Shown here: positions 45,493 through 56,604 of the stretch, in pieces
Position numbering within the stretch: position 1 is the first letter of the stretch
Layout of the letters: each line of letters opens with the position of its first letter
DNA from: Acheta domesticus
Taxonomy: Eukaryota > Arthropoda > Insecta > Orthoptera > Gryllidae
Direction: 5' to 3'
Assembly (NCBI GenBank): GCA_031308135.1
Contig: JAHLJT010000631.1
Location: 144,750,734 to 144,814,733, forward strand
DNA: 64,000 nt
Position numbers and translations under genes: made by a program
Notes under the pieces: generated by a model
What the model was told of the DNA's origin: nothing
Databases searched by the model: none
What the model saw: the letters and a program-made list of their open reading frames with translations, nothing else

Positions 45493-45633
45493 TTATTCTT
45501 CTGTGGTATCCTTCACTTCCAACGACAATCAAAAACTAATCAATTTTAAGTTACAAGCTAATTAACTCCTAGTAACTTAAAATTGAAAAGTTTTTGATTG
45601 TCATTAAAAGTGAAGGATACCATAAAAGAATTA
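45493..45633. repeat. Foldback repeat with about 65-bp arms
   Basis: The left arm contains GTGGTATCCTTCACTTCCAA, GACAATCAAAAACTAATC and AATTTTAAGTTAC. The right arm carries these in reverse complement (GTAACTTAAAATT, GATTGTC and GTGAAGGATACCAT). The loop is about 15 bases. It could be a small foldback MITE; no target duplication was defined. Confidence 0.7.
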
Positions 45634-46479
45634 ATTTAAAAAAGAATCAATTTTAGTCTCCTGTAACAGGAAATCTTTCTTTATACAGAGCAAATAGCAC
45701 ACAAAAATTCCATTATGATTTGTACAGCCGCTGTCAATAACTGTGTGTCTTATGTTATACTCAAAACCTTTACAACAAATTGACCATAAAAACTAACTTG
45801 TTCACAATATATTACATCCTCACCATCACTTGAAATCAACTGTTTTTGTTTTTGCACTGGGGTCATTCCATATTAAATCAACACAGTCATTTTACATCAC
45901 CATCTCAGATTCAGATGAAATTTGACATATAGGTAGTATGAATGGAGAAGAAGAAAACTACAAATTTTGAGTAAAATATTTCCACCCATTTCTGAAATAC
46001 AGCCATGTAAAATTTTGCAAAATTGGGTTCTCGAAAACTTTTAAATTGATATAGAACCTCACCAAATTAAGATAGAGAGCTGGAACAGGTGTCATTTTGC
46101 AGCTTTCTTTATGGCCTTTTATGTGATATACAACTCAATAGGGGTTGCGTTCAAAAAGATTTTCAAATTTGAACTTAAAATTTTGATTTTGAGTTTTTTC
46201 AAAATGCTCATCTTCAAAAAAATTGAAAAAAATCTAAAATAATCCTTGTACATTTTCAAACAGATGGTGCAAGTTTAAAAATGGGACTGCAATGGGTTCA
46301 TAAGGTAATCTTTATTTAAAATGCACAATATTTACTTACTCTAGATTTTACTGATTTAAAATGCATTTTATTTCAAATTATAAGCCCTAATATATACAAA
46401 TTATTAATTTAGTGCTTTTTATTGGCGAGTGTGTTATGTTTTATTGTTATGAATAATATCATTATTATTATTCCACTAC

Positions 46480-47735
46480 ATCACGACTAAAGATGTTATG
46501 AGTCGGCTGAATCTACTCCAGGTTGCAACCAGCTACCTAAGGTTCTGTTCCAAAGAAAGCTATTTCTTGCACTTCCCACTCTTTTGAATTACCTGGGTGT
46601 TTAGACAAGTTCTCAAATTTTGAGGAACAAATCTCAGAGCTCCGATAACTATCAGGACAACCTGTGCTTTTACGCCCCACATTCGGCTGATCTCGATTTC
46701 CAAACTTTTGTATTTAAGACGTTTCTCTGCCTCCTTGGTAACGATGTTTTGATCGCAAGGTACAGCACCACCGACAAGTAAACACGATTTTTCTCCAAAT
46801 CCTGGATAACTATATCCGGTTTGTGTGCCGCTATCGTGCGATCAGTTTGAATTTATTGGTCGTACAATATCGTACACATTCCAGCAGACGTCACTGATTT
46901 TGGTGAGTCTTCGTACCACTTGGGGCATGTGTTTGGAACTTCGAGGGCGGTACAGATCTGCCAGTGGAGGTAACTACAGACCCTGTCGTGTCTTTTCAGG
47001 TATTCGGTCTTTGCTAGGATTGGACAAGCTGAGACAATATGATCAATGGTTTTTACTTGCTCCTGGCAAATGCGGCATTTATCATCTTGGGAAATTTTGA
47101 GAACCGCTTTATCATAATGTCGTGTTCTCAACGCCTGATCTTGAGCAGCTACTACAACTGCTTCCGATTCTGGCTTCATTCTTCTCCTTTTAAGCCACCT
47201 AACTGATCTTTATTGATCTACACCTTGTCCATTCTTTTTAGATATTGTCCGTAGAGTGGTTTGTCTCTCGACGATTTCTTTAACATTTTTTCTGTTTCAC
47301 ATTTCATGTTTAACCCTTTCACTGCTAACGACGCACCGGTGAGTCAGACTTCGCCGTGCCACCACTGCTAACGACGCACCAGTGCGTCGCGCTGCTCTTT
47401 CGGGTTCGGGTTCTTTCGGGTGTTGTGGAAGGCATGGAATACTTTCAACTTCGTCAGTGCCAGTAGGCCTGGATCTAAAAGAATGATGGAAAGTAAATAT
47501 GCACCTTAGTAAATATATAATAACTAACAACTGAGAGCGCGCGCGAGAGAAGGACCGCACGAAAAAGTATTCAGCACTGCGGAGCGGTCAGTGCGCCTAA
47601 TGCGTAGCAGTGAAAGGGTTAATAGCATCAGAAGTTCAGTGTCTGTGTTTTTGGATGTACCTTGCCTAGTGTTCTTCGCAATGCTTTTTGCTACACTTAC
47701 AATGCCTCTGTTTCCCATTCTTTGGTCACTATTAT
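46480..47735 (-). pseudogene. R2-like LINE fragment, copy B, with restriction-like endonuclease domain
   Basis: Minus-strand order: DQRMGNRGIVSVAKSIAK (about 47730-47670), the MITE insertion, then PESEAVVVAAQDQALRTRHY. Next comes CRICQEQVKTIDHIVSACP (CCHC cluster), KTEYLKRHDRVCSYLHWQIC, a stop, and AHKPDIVIQDLE followed by CDQNIVTKEAEKRLKYKSLE, with EISRMWGVKAQVVLIVIGAL near 46650. The PDIVI...D core and downstream Lys match the PD-(D/E)XK-like endonuclease of R2-type LINEs. One in-frame stop and one frameshift interrupt it. The 3' end carries a short AAT-rich tail abutting the left inverted repeat. Confidence 0.75.
47314..47618. mobile_element. piggyBac-type MITE, 305 bp, with TTAA target duplication
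   Basis: Ends CCCTTTCACTGCTAACGACG and, inverted, CCCTTTCACTGCTACGCATT. It is flanked by TTAA at 47310-47313 and 47619-47622. R2-like LINE copy A has the same site with a single TTAA (1311-1314) between CACATTTCATG and the conserved GAAGTTCAGTGTC downstream, a paralogous empty site. The interior is GC-rich with (GC)n and no transposase. The TTAA target and CCC-start ends define the piggyBac superfamily. Confidence 0.9.
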
Positions 47736-47810
47736 AATAACTTCGGTCATTATAATAATAATAATAATTAATATTATTTTTAATAATATTATTAATAATA
47801 ATATTATTAT

Positions 47811-47939
47811 ACCGCGGAACTTCATGCAATTGCATATTTTTACTGACTGTGTGTATTGACGAATGTAAAGTTATATACATTTCCTTTCGATATGCACAGT
47901 CAGTAAAAATATGCAATTGCAGAACATTCTGCGGTCTAA
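47811..47939. repeat. Foldback MITE-like palindrome in an (ATT/AAT)n tract
   Basis: The left arm ACCGCGGAACTTCATGCAAT continues into GCATATTTTTACTGACTGTG; the right arm is its reverse complement (CACAGTCAGTAAAAATATGC, then CAGAACATTCTGCGGTC). It sits inside ATT/AAT-rich sequence near TA steps. Probably a tiny non-autonomous DNA element. Confidence 0.65.
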
Positions 47940-48673
47940 TAATAATAATAATAATAATATTATATAATTATAGTTGAATTTGAGTAATAACCATCATCAT
48001 CATCATTATCATAACAATAAAACACAACACACTTGCCAATAAAAAACACTAAATTAATAATTTGTATATATTAGGGCTTATAATTTGGAATAAAATGCAT
48101 TTTAAATAAAGATTACCATATGAACCCATTGCAGTCCCATTTTTAAACTTGCATCATCTGTTTGGAAATATACAAGGATTATTTTAGAATTTTTTTCAAT
48201 TTTTTTTGAAGATGAGCATTTTGAAAATACTCAAAATCAAAATTTTAAGTTCAAATTTGAAAATCTTTTTGAACGCAACCCCTATTGAGTTGTATATCAT
48301 ATAAAAGGCCATAAGAAAGCTGCAAAATGACACCTGTTCCAGCTCTCTATCTTAATTTGGTGAGGTTCTACATCGATTTAAAAATTTTTGGGAACCCAAT
48401 TTTGCAAAATTTTACATGGCTGTATTTCAGAATGGGTGGAAATATTTTACTCAAAATTTGTAGTTTTCTTATTCTCCATTCATACTACCTATGTGTCAAA
48501 TTTCATCTGAATCTAAAATAGTGAGGTAAAATTTTAATTAAAACTGTGTTGATTTAATATGGAATGACCCACTACTTACTCAAATTTGTTCTAAAACACC
48601 AAGTCATTTACTAAAAAATCGGTTAAAGGGGAAAATGGTCCAAGATAATAAAAATAGCATCATCCACACAATA

Positions 48674-48679
48674 TTTATT
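48674..48679 (-). promoter_or_regulatory. Polyadenylation signal AATAAA of PSMD13/Rpn9
   Basis: AATAAA on the minus strand, 91 bases past the PSMD13 stop codon. It is the first canonical signal in the 3' UTR and precedes the right inverted-repeat end of the 45.86-48.57 kb element by about 100 bases. Confidence 0.6.
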
Positions 48680-48769
48680 TCACAATTCAGGTGAACACAG
48701 TAGTTTTAAAGATATATTTTTACTTAGTAAAGAAAAGAAAAAAATGGAAGTTGTTAGAAAATAATGATC

Positions 48770-48868
48770 TCACAATGTTAAGAACTCGTGAGCTTTAGTT
48801 TCCAATAATAACTCCATTGAGTTGACATCTTTACACCAGATATCCAATCGTTGCACCATTGACGATAT
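48770..48868 (-). CDS. PSMD13: PSMD13/Rpn9 terminal exon
   Basis: Starts after GTTTCAG with [20 protein letters not shown] and ends AHEFLTL then TGA. This is the C-terminal helix that joins the helical bundle of the lid. Confidence 0.93.
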   Translation of the reverse strand: MSSMVQRLDIWCKDVNSMELLLETKAHEFLTL

Positions 48869-51800
48869 CTGAAACAAAATGTTATTAAGATTATTTACAT
48901 ATTAAAACAACATATTACACATTAGACAAGACAGTTTTTTTGCGATGTTCATTCCATATTTTTCAACTGAACAATTTTATTATGTTTTTCCTAGAGTAAT
49001 CTTCTGAAAATTTCCCAACATTTAAAACAATATGCACATGTAATTTCAATATGAACACTGGACAATTTTCATGTGGATTAAATAAATGAAAATTGATGTC
49101 ACACTTATTTCACTTCCTCCATAAATTTTCTACACAAGTTTAAGATATCCAACCAATAGTTTAGCTCTTTTGCACAAGTTCATTTAATCTATACAAGTAT
49201 TAAATGATAAAAATAAATTTTCATAAAATTGTCTCAACAAACCTGCTGTTTATCCAATACACGAGGCTGTACCCAAGTCATGTGAACATTACTTGCGACT
49301 TGATCAATTGCTCCCTTAACTAAACCTTGAGCTAAAGCCTTCATCACCAATAATTCAACTTCTGTGATAGGTAGTCTAGTTTCCCGAGATATCTCTTCAA
49401 AAGTTAATTGCCGGTTAGTAGCAGGCCGCTTAAAAGTCATCTAGAGAGCAGAAACATCACATTAACAATCATAACACTTCCTTAGGGTAATTAGCAGAAA
49501 TACAATGAACATCATTCTAAAATATATGACATTAAATCACAAATTTCCAATACAAGTAGGTACTCAAAAATATTAGAACAACTATAAATAAACTTGCCTT
49601 AAATTAGGACAAAGAGGATACAAAAACTTACTTCCATTAGACAGAGAAGAGAGATTTTCTGTCGAAGCTTCAGTTCCTGTGCTGCAAGATCAGGAATACT
49701 AGCCCATTGAGGTTTCATCCTATCGAATAATGAAATGTCTCCAGAGTTAAAAGCATACAACAACTCCACTAACCAGGCTTTGTCCGTTGAATTCAGAGTT
49801 TCCAATACAGGATGAGCTAACTGGAATAAAAATAGAATTTTATCATTTAAACAGAAAATGCTCAAGAAGAAAGAAAATCAGCCAATCCAAATACATTCTG
49901 GCAAAAGAATATATTTTTATCAAATTTGATCAGAATGGAATTTGATTTACCCTCAATACACTGAATTAAAATTTAAACTACTATATGTGACAATGGAAAC
50001 AAAAAAATATTGAATATTCAAATAAAAGAGAGGGTTGTATGCTTTACTTCAAAGTGTCTTTTCCATTTCATATTACGTATTTTCCTTTTCAGTAAATACA
50101 TTATCAACATAAAATAAAAATTAATTCCTCTCGAATTTGGAAAAAAAAAAAAAAAATTAATTTGTATTTTACAATACTAAATATATTTTCTTTTACCTCC
50201 AAATTCAGGATCCAAAGAATGTAAGGTTTACTGTTAATTTGATTTACTAAAGTACACAGACATCAAAGTCGTAAATATTTATAAATATGAAAGATATTTT
50301 CACCTCTTTAAAAACATATAACACAAACTACAAAAAATTAACTAAATATTTATTATTGCAAATGTTCACTGCATATTAAAGATCTTCCACAAACGTTTGT
50401 ATTTGTCATAAACAAGTACTTGAAATGTTACTTAATACAAAAGAAACTAGTGGCACTACAGAATAGCACAGACTTTCCCATATTAGTTTCCTATTTCCTT
50501 TGGTCTCAACTAGCTATTAGGACTTGCCACATACTCTTGCCAGCTGCCATCTATCACAGCACATATTTTGACATTTTCTTAATCTGCCGTTTCATAAATG
50601 TAGAACGGAAATATTATTTTTAGAATATTAAAGAACAATAAAAACTCGTTCTAAATGCCACTTTTCTTTGAAAAAATTGGAGCAGTATTTAACAAAATGG
50701 CATTTAAGCCCTATAATATGGTTGCACACAAGTTACAGCAATGATATTTTGCTGTAACTTGTTTCGTCACCTTAAAGCAAAAATATCACTGTTTTAAAAA
50801 TCAAATTGACACTTGAAAGAAAAGGATTGTTATTATATGAAGTTTCAATGACAAAATATTTTTTCTTATTATTTATGTAAAGGGAAATTTCCAAGTTTAG
50901 AAGAGATTTTTAGTATAAAGGAGGGTAATTTGAACTCTAGATGGTGATGATGTGTTAAACTTCGTTTTTTATTCACTGTTATTTCAAGAATCATGATTTT
51001 CGAATTAATCAGAGAGGTTTGAGATGAAATAAAGACTAACTTCACTGATTTTATCTGAAAAATAATTTTTCTTTAGTAAGAAGTAATAAGTTTACAAACT
51101 GTAGACTTATTATATCAGATGAATTAAGTTGATGCACCGTCATTTTCCTTTCATACTTGATGTATTTTCACAGAATTGAAAACTTGAGGAGAAACACTGG
51201 AAAAATGTAGCCGTGAACTACGCTTCAGAATACGTGACAGGTACTTTTCAAATATCCACTGCGGCATTGTTGCACAAAATTCAATAAAGCTTAGCAGATT
51301 GCCTGAAAGAAATAGATCTATACATTGAGAATACAAATTGTAAATTGTACATTTAACAAACATTTTTTATGAATTATTATAAAATACTATTTTTGTTTAA
51401 TCTCATCGAATCCTACTATTTGCTTTATAATCGTCCTAAATATACAGAATAACACTTTATATTTAAGCAAAAACAGCCTGATATTAACATTTTATAAAAT
51501 TTTATGGATTTAAAAGAATGCATTTTCGTTATGAATACTCTATATTTCAGGACCCGAAAATACGTTACTAAACAACTTTTTAGCACTGTTTTAAAATTCT
51601 CTTAGGGGAGTGAGCGACTCATTTTGACACAATTACAACACAAATATGCATATTTTGGAAAAAATTCAACATCATCGGCTTCATTTCAAGATCTGTTTTT
51701 GATGACCATATTTCATGAAGAAAAATGTATCTTCACAATTGTAGTTGTAGGAAGACGCCAAAATCCTTCATTTTTATTTTTACAAAATCGGGCATTTCAA

Positions 51801-54581
51801 ACATGAGACATGCACCATTCTCGTAAGATTCCTTTATGCTATCTAAGGTCTCAATTTAATCAAAAACTGTTGTGCAGTTTTTAAGAAAAAATTGTTTAAA
51901 GAAAATCAAATAGCCAATGTTTGATGCAAAATTTCGCAAAAAAATACTTATGTTTTCGAAAAATTTAACATGACCTTATTTAAAGATCTGTTTCTTATGA
52001 ACACATTTCATTAAGAAAAAAAGGTTTCTTCATAACTGAAATTGTAGGAAGATGTAGAAAAAATTCTGAATTATTTCAATTTTCGAAAAAATCAGACACA
52101 CCTGCGCCATTCTCTTAAATCATCTTCAGACTATACAACAACAAAATTTAGTCAAAATTGTTGGCACCATTTTTTTAAAAAATTTTGAAAATGTCCAGAG
52201 GTTTCATGTGAAGTACCCCCAAAATTCAAATATCGGTTTCAAATTCAAGGAGCCACGACATCTGTCAGATCCATCAGGGAATATCAATTTAGAGAAATTC
52301 GGTGGAATGGTTTAGTCGCTAGCGTTGTTCACGGACGGACGGTTCGCAATTAAAAAATATGTTACAAGTACCAATCTTCTTTCAAATATTTTGAAGAACT
52401 ACCCCTTATTATAATGATTGTCCTTACTCATCGTGGCATGCCATAAATGCAATTTAAAGCATTTATCTTCAATTTATCATTATGGTTTCAAAGAAAAACT
52501 ATTTTTTCTATTGAAGTAATCTGGTTGGTAACTTTTTCTTCTATATTTCTATTTTCGGAACCTCCCAATTCTCAATGGGATTGAGATCCGAGGAGTAACT
52601 CGGACAATCCAAAATAAGTATTCCACTGTCTGAAAGGAATTTCTTGAGAATTTGGCACTGTACCACGGTTACGCATGTTGCATCAAGATCCAATTTTTAT
52701 TAGGAAACCATTCTTTAAGATAAGATCAACTATTGGTTTTGACACATCTCTTTTACGAGGGTGGCCAGCTATCGGGCTTTTTGGAACTCAAGGTTTTTTC
52801 CCGGTTTTCCAGGTCTGAGAATATAAATTTTCCAGGTTCTGTTTCGCACATTACAACATGTTTTTCTGCATATTATTTAACCGCTCTATGTTACCTAAGC
52901 ACTTTTCTCTCGCAACCCATTACTTGAGTATACAAGTTTGTACAAAGCTTTCAAGAAATCTCTGATTTTTTTTTTTCTAGGAAGCATATGTTACTAATTA
53001 ATAATCAGAGTCCCGAAAAGTTTATGAAAGGTTTCTCAGCCAACTGATAGCCAACATTGTGTTTGAAGTAACTTATTTCGTACATCGGTACTGTGAATAA
53101 CTTAAGTTTTCAACACGCAAGAAGGAATATATTTTAAAAATGGATATTCGACATTACTAACCAGACCTCTCGAATTTAGAGAATAGCTGTAGATTACCTG
53201 GTGTCCATATTCAAAGATACTCAAAAAAGCTTATTTTGTTTCGATTATTTACACGGAAATTGGGAAAAGTATGCTTCATAAGATAGTAATATTTCCATTT
53301 TTAATAACACTCCGGAACAAAAAAAACTTTCTCCATATCTCCAGGATGAAAGTAGGCGATTTCAAAGGAAACGATCACGCTGCTTTTGTATGCCACGTGC
53401 AGATATGATACGCATTTGACCACAATTATCCGCATGTTTTGGTGTCAAACCTTCGCCGTTCTCTAATTTTCTGGTAATGTTTGCCACTGACGTATTAGAA
53501 GCTTGAAGTTTTTTTAGCGATATGACTTTTTGAAAGGTTTCATAGTTATATTAGAGCCTGGATTTCTCTTTTTCTTTGCAGACAGATTCTTTAGTCTTCC
53601 CATCACTAATTATAAACTATAGAGCAAAAGTATTGAAATTACGAAAATCTGAGATAGGAACAATAAATATTAAATAAGCATACTGAAACAACTTGTACTT
53701 TTCACAAAATGATTAATGTTTCCACAAAAACTTCACAAGAAAAATATGCAGGCTGTCACTTTTAAAACCAATGTGACCACCAACAGGGTCAGTGTTGCTA
53801 CAAGAAAAGCTATTGATGTCAAATATTCACAAAAGGGTTGCCATTACTCAAAAACATCAATTGATGGAGATACTTACAACTTTTAACTAAAAAAAATGAG
53901 GGAAAAGAAAACGAACTATGCAATTTTTTGGGTGATCACAATAATGTGGCCAGGGACTATGTACTCCATATGTATGTACTTATGCAGGAAAGTAAAAATT
54001 ACATAAACTTATTCTATCAACAATGTTCATGTTTTCAGTTTTAAACAAAGTTATCTTAGAGCTTTTTGCAAACATACTAATTCTCCTAGATTGTAGACTC
54101 CTTCCCCAAGTAGAGCAGCCAATCCTAAGAAGAATGCATGTTGTTCCTGTTCTTCTTGTGGCATTTCTGATAATTCCACACAGCCTAAATATCTGAAAAC
54201 AAATTTATATCTCATACAAATAAAGATGAAAAATATACTATATCATGTCAAAACATTATAGGATAATTAAACACAAATGCATATGATAACTGTGTTTAAT
54301 GGTTTTGGATTGCTGAAATATTATGACCTTAAAATGTGTAAGCTCTTATTCTGGTGCAACTACACAAACATCTAATTAACAACCTCATTTGGAGGCATTT
54401 TATGGTAAAATGGATGTGTGTAAGTATATACCACCAAAACTTACCGTAAAGCAGTGCGATAGTAATCAGCATGTCTTCCCTGGAGACGGTAATATTGACT
54501 CGCAAGTAGATAGTAACGACCATGCACAGAAGTAATCCCATCTGCCTCCTCCAAGATCTTTTCTACATCTTCTATAATTTT
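48770..54581 (-). CDS. PSMD13: 26S proteasome non-ATPase regulatory subunit 13 (Rpn9), 3' five exons
   Basis: A PCI-domain subunit of the 19S regulatory particle lid; it helps assemble the lid and place Rpn11 for removing ubiquitin from substrates. Exons, in transcript order: 54581-54445, 54192-54078, 49820-49632, 49440-49243 and 48868-48770. All borders are GT/AG, with four phase matches giving one continuous frame of 245 residues and a TGA stop. Landmarks: [87 protein letters not shown] (winged helix of the PCI domain) and [14 protein letters not shown]. The animal protein is about 376 residues, so roughly 130 N-terminal residues are missing here and probably lie beyond 64 kb. No stops or frameshifts; it looks functional. 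The gene symbol follows animal orthologues. Confidence 0.95.
49243..49440 (-). CDS. PSMD13: PSMD13/Rpn9 exon (PCI winged helix)
   Basis: Starts after CTCTCTAG with ATGACTTTT (internal Met), encoding [20 protein letters not shown], the most conserved PCI winged-helix segment, and ends VLDKQQ at donor GTTTGT. Confidence 0.96.
49632..49820 (-). CDS. PSMD13: PSMD13/Rpn9 exon
   Basis: Starts after ATTCCAG with [20 protein letters not shown] (start of the PCI domain) and ends LLCLME at donor GTAAGT. The preceding intron is 4,257 bases long and contains a Tc1-like pseudogene and two family X pieces. Confidence 0.95.
50445..50710 (-). repeat. Family X repeat, 3' part (X8), in PSMD13 intron
   Basis: Read on the minus strand it ends GGGAAAGTCTGTGCTATTCT then GTAGTGCCACTAG (CTAG at 50447-50450), with the family landmarks GCTGGCAAGAGTATGTGGCA and AATATTTCCGTTCTA upstream. 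Confidence 0.7.
51600..52345 (-). repeat. Family X repeat, variant (X9), in PSMD13 intron
   Basis: Shares with X2 and X13 the modules GTAGGAAGA.G..GAAAAAATTC, AATTTTCGAAAAA and CAAATTCAAGGAGCC, and ends with GTTGTTCACGGACGGACGG. No conserved frame. Confidence 0.65.
52540..53590 (-). pseudogene. Tc1/mariner-like transposase, degraded
   Basis: Minus strand, from the N-terminal side: [20 protein letters not shown] and [15 protein letters not shown] (helix-turn-helix region, about 53560-53380), then [12 protein letters not shown] (about 52700). After frame shifts comes [17 protein letters not shown] (about 52610-52550), the region with the last catalytic acidic residue ([11 protein letters not shown]) of Tc1-like DDE transposases. 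Multiple stops. It lies in a PSMD13 intron in the same orientation as the gene. Confidence 0.65.
54078..54192 (-). CDS. PSMD13: PSMD13/Rpn9 exon
   Basis: Starts after TTTTCAG, completes the split Arg codon (CG/A), encodes [20 protein letters not shown] and [11 protein letters not shown], and ends at donor GTATGT. Confidence 0.93.
54445..54581 (-). CDS. PSMD13: PSMD13/Rpn9 exon (first seen in window)
   Basis: Starts after TTTCTTTAG with AAA ATT ATA, encoding [20 protein letters not shown] and ending YYRTAL plus CG of an Arg codon. Donor GTAAGT at 54444. TPR-like helical region preceding the PCI domain. Confidence 0.93.
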
Positions 54582-54774
54582 CTAAAGAAATAAAAGCAAT
54601 TTACTTTAAAAAAAATGTTTAGATAAAAAAAATTCAAAGAAAATCGAAAGAAAACATACTGAAAGTTCACTTCAATTTGTATTAAACCAAACTCATCCAT
54701 GAAAACAACTTAGTACGACTATGTAAGTAAAAAATAATACAATCAGCAATTAAGTAAATCTCTAGCTTCATTAT

Positions 54775-54917
54775 GAGAGAGGGAGAGAGGGGGAGAGAGG
54801 GGGAGAGAGGGAGAGAGAGGGAGAGAGAGGGAGAGAGAGGGAGAGAGGGGGAGAGAGGGGGAGAGAGAGGGAGAGAGAGGGAGAGAGAGGGAGAGAGGGG
54901 GAGAGGGGAGAGAGAGT
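54775..54917. repeat. (GGGAGAGA)n-type tandem repeat in PSMD13 intron
   Basis: Purine-only repeat of GAGAGAGG and GGGGAGAGA units about 195 bases upstream of the exon at 54445-54581 in transcript direction. It is pyrimidine-rich on the transcribed sense strand. Confidence 0.95.
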
Positions 54918-55024
54918 AGTTTTACACTTTTCAGGGGACCAAAGGAAAAAAAAGTGTAAGCAGGAAAGTAAAAATCGATAGGCTACGCAAGTTCTTACAT
55001 TATTTACTGCAATGCTGACTCTGT

Positions 55025-55400
55025 TCTTACTTTTCCACCCTTACTTCCTAAGAAGAGAAAGTATTATCATTTATAAAAAAAATTTTAAAAAAATTAAAAA
55101 AAGTTAACCTTACAGAATTGACAGAAAAAATTATTGACAGGCCCTGGTAACGAAAAACTGGACAAATCATGTTCCTATATTAAGTACATAACTACCTCTA
55201 ACACATGATGTAGTCAGAATCCATGTTTTGTGGAACCTTGAAACAAAGATATCAATTAATGGAAAAATGTCTGATCAACTATGGTCAACAGTAGCACCAA
55301 AACCGTTCACCCGATTTTCTTGAAAATTCGTATTCCCCGTTTGCTCTGAACAAAATCAAGACTCAACAAGTTTGCTGCATGAATAGGTAGCACATATATA
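55025..55400 (+). repeat. Family X repeat, 5' part (X10)
   Basis: Contains GACAGGCCCTGGTAACGAAA, GCACATGATG-type block with TAGTCAGAATCCATG (empty site of the 23.6-kb MITE at 55211) and AACCGTTCACCCGATTTTCTT. Confidence 0.65.
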
Positions 55401-55626
55401 TTAATTTACTACATAATGGAGCAGGGTTTATCCGCTTCTTCTGTATCAGCACAAATTTTTCTGTCGAACTATCACCAGTTTTGTCTCGGTGGCGGAAGTA
55501 TCTTTCCGGGGGTCCTGGTAACAAGATCATGAGAGGTCCTCCTCAATCCAAAAGAAACACTATTTTTATTATAAGATACAAAAAGTGTCTTATATTAAGA
55601 TGTTTCCCCATTTAAAAAATAACAAA

Positions 55627-55752
55627 CTAGTGGAGCTACAGCAGCACATACTTTCCTGCATTATTGGAAATGACTACGTCATATTGAAATATTGCATTTT
55701 CTGCACTAGTAACACCTTAGCTATTATTTGAAAACATCCAATTCAAACAAGA
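55627..55752 (-). repeat. Family Y repeat 3' end
   Basis: CTAGTGGAGCTACAGCAGCA then CATACTTTCCTGCATTATTG and GAAATATTGCATTTTCTGC, closely matching 16881-17010. The hairpin is GAGCT/AGCAC with one mismatch, intermediate between the other two copies. Confidence 0.6.
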
Positions 55753-55766
55753 AGCGAGCAACTCAC

Positions 55767-55916
55767 CGTTTCCAGAATTCGCTTGGCTAATAATGTTAAA
55801 TCAGTAATTAGAATATAGGCAATTGACATCACAAGAATTACGAAAATCTGGCTGCTCATTCGTGGATTGTCTTTCATTGTAAGTAACAGTTCAGACACCG
55901 TTTCTCTGTTTTTCTT
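55767..55916 (-). CDS. Unassigned 50-codon frame ending at a splice-donor-like site
   Basis: On the minus strand, open from a TAA at 55917-55919 to ACG/GTGAGT. It encodes KKNRETVSELLLTMKDNPRM followed by a hydrophobic stretch IFVILVMSIAYILI and LTLLAKRILET, a possible membrane segment. No clear acceptor. It is not similar to the expected upstream PSMD13 exon, although the reading phase would fit. May be chance. Confidence 0.15.
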
Positions 55917-56604
55917 TTAATAAACATGCAGTAAATTTCTTTAAGGATTAGATGATATTAAATGGTATGTAACTAGACCCCCGAACATCATGCACTAAAA
56001 AAGTTAAAAATATGCATGCAACGATGCACTTAAAATTGGCAATATATGCATGTAAAATAACCAATGTATGAGCTTAAAACTAAGAATATGCATTTAAACA
56101 AAACGAGTTAGCAACAGTAAACATTTTTTGTAGGTTATCATTTTACTTCCTAGTACAAAACGCATATAATGAAATAGTTATATTCATATTAAATGTCGAA
56201 AGCCTCCATTTGTTGAAAATGAAATATGAACATTTTTTCTACAACTGCATAAAAATATCATACAAAAATTTTGTAAATTTGTATTGTTAAAAGAATCCTG
56301 ATATCCTGGCAAATATAGAAATGCACTTCATAGGGCCATTATTAGATAAAAGTATACTAAAAAAAAACATGCAAAAAATACTCTACTCATTACAAATGAT
56401 GGAGCATTTGGTGTGAAAACTAAATATTTACATGCAAATATCATTAAATATTTGGCAATTAACTCCTTTTCATACAGATATATCAAGTCACAACAATGAC
56501 ATGTAATTTACAGGCATTTGCAAGCGTGGAGCGGAATTCCATTGTTGCATTCCCTGCATTATCGATATTCCCTGAAAGCTAGCAATTTTTATTTCACAAT
56601 CAGT
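55917..56604. other. Gene-free stretch
   Basis: AT-rich sequence with ATATGCATGC and GATGCACTTAAAA motifs near 56000-56090. No coding family was recognised. Confidence 0.35.

Larger units (their letters stand above)
45860..48570. mobile_element. Composite DNA-transposon-like element with about 600-bp terminal inverted repeats
   Basis: The left end reads GGGTCATTCCATATTAAATC and the right end is its exact reverse complement at 48551-48570. The two arms (45860 to about 46475, and about 47990 to 48570) remain closely similar throughout, with landmarks such as CTCAATAGGGGTTGCGTTC and CAAATTATAAGCCCTAATATA on one arm and reversed on the other. The interior has no transposase; it is filled by R2-like LINE copy B, a piggyBac-type MITE and a foldback. 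ACTG/ACTA flanks are only a weak candidate duplication. Superfamily unknown. Confidence 0.7.

Noticed and set aside
55767..55916. Candidate upstream exon of PSMD13
   Set aside because: The phase would fit, but the encoded sequence has a hydrophobic stretch and does not resemble the Rpn9 segment that should precede [10 protein letters not shown].
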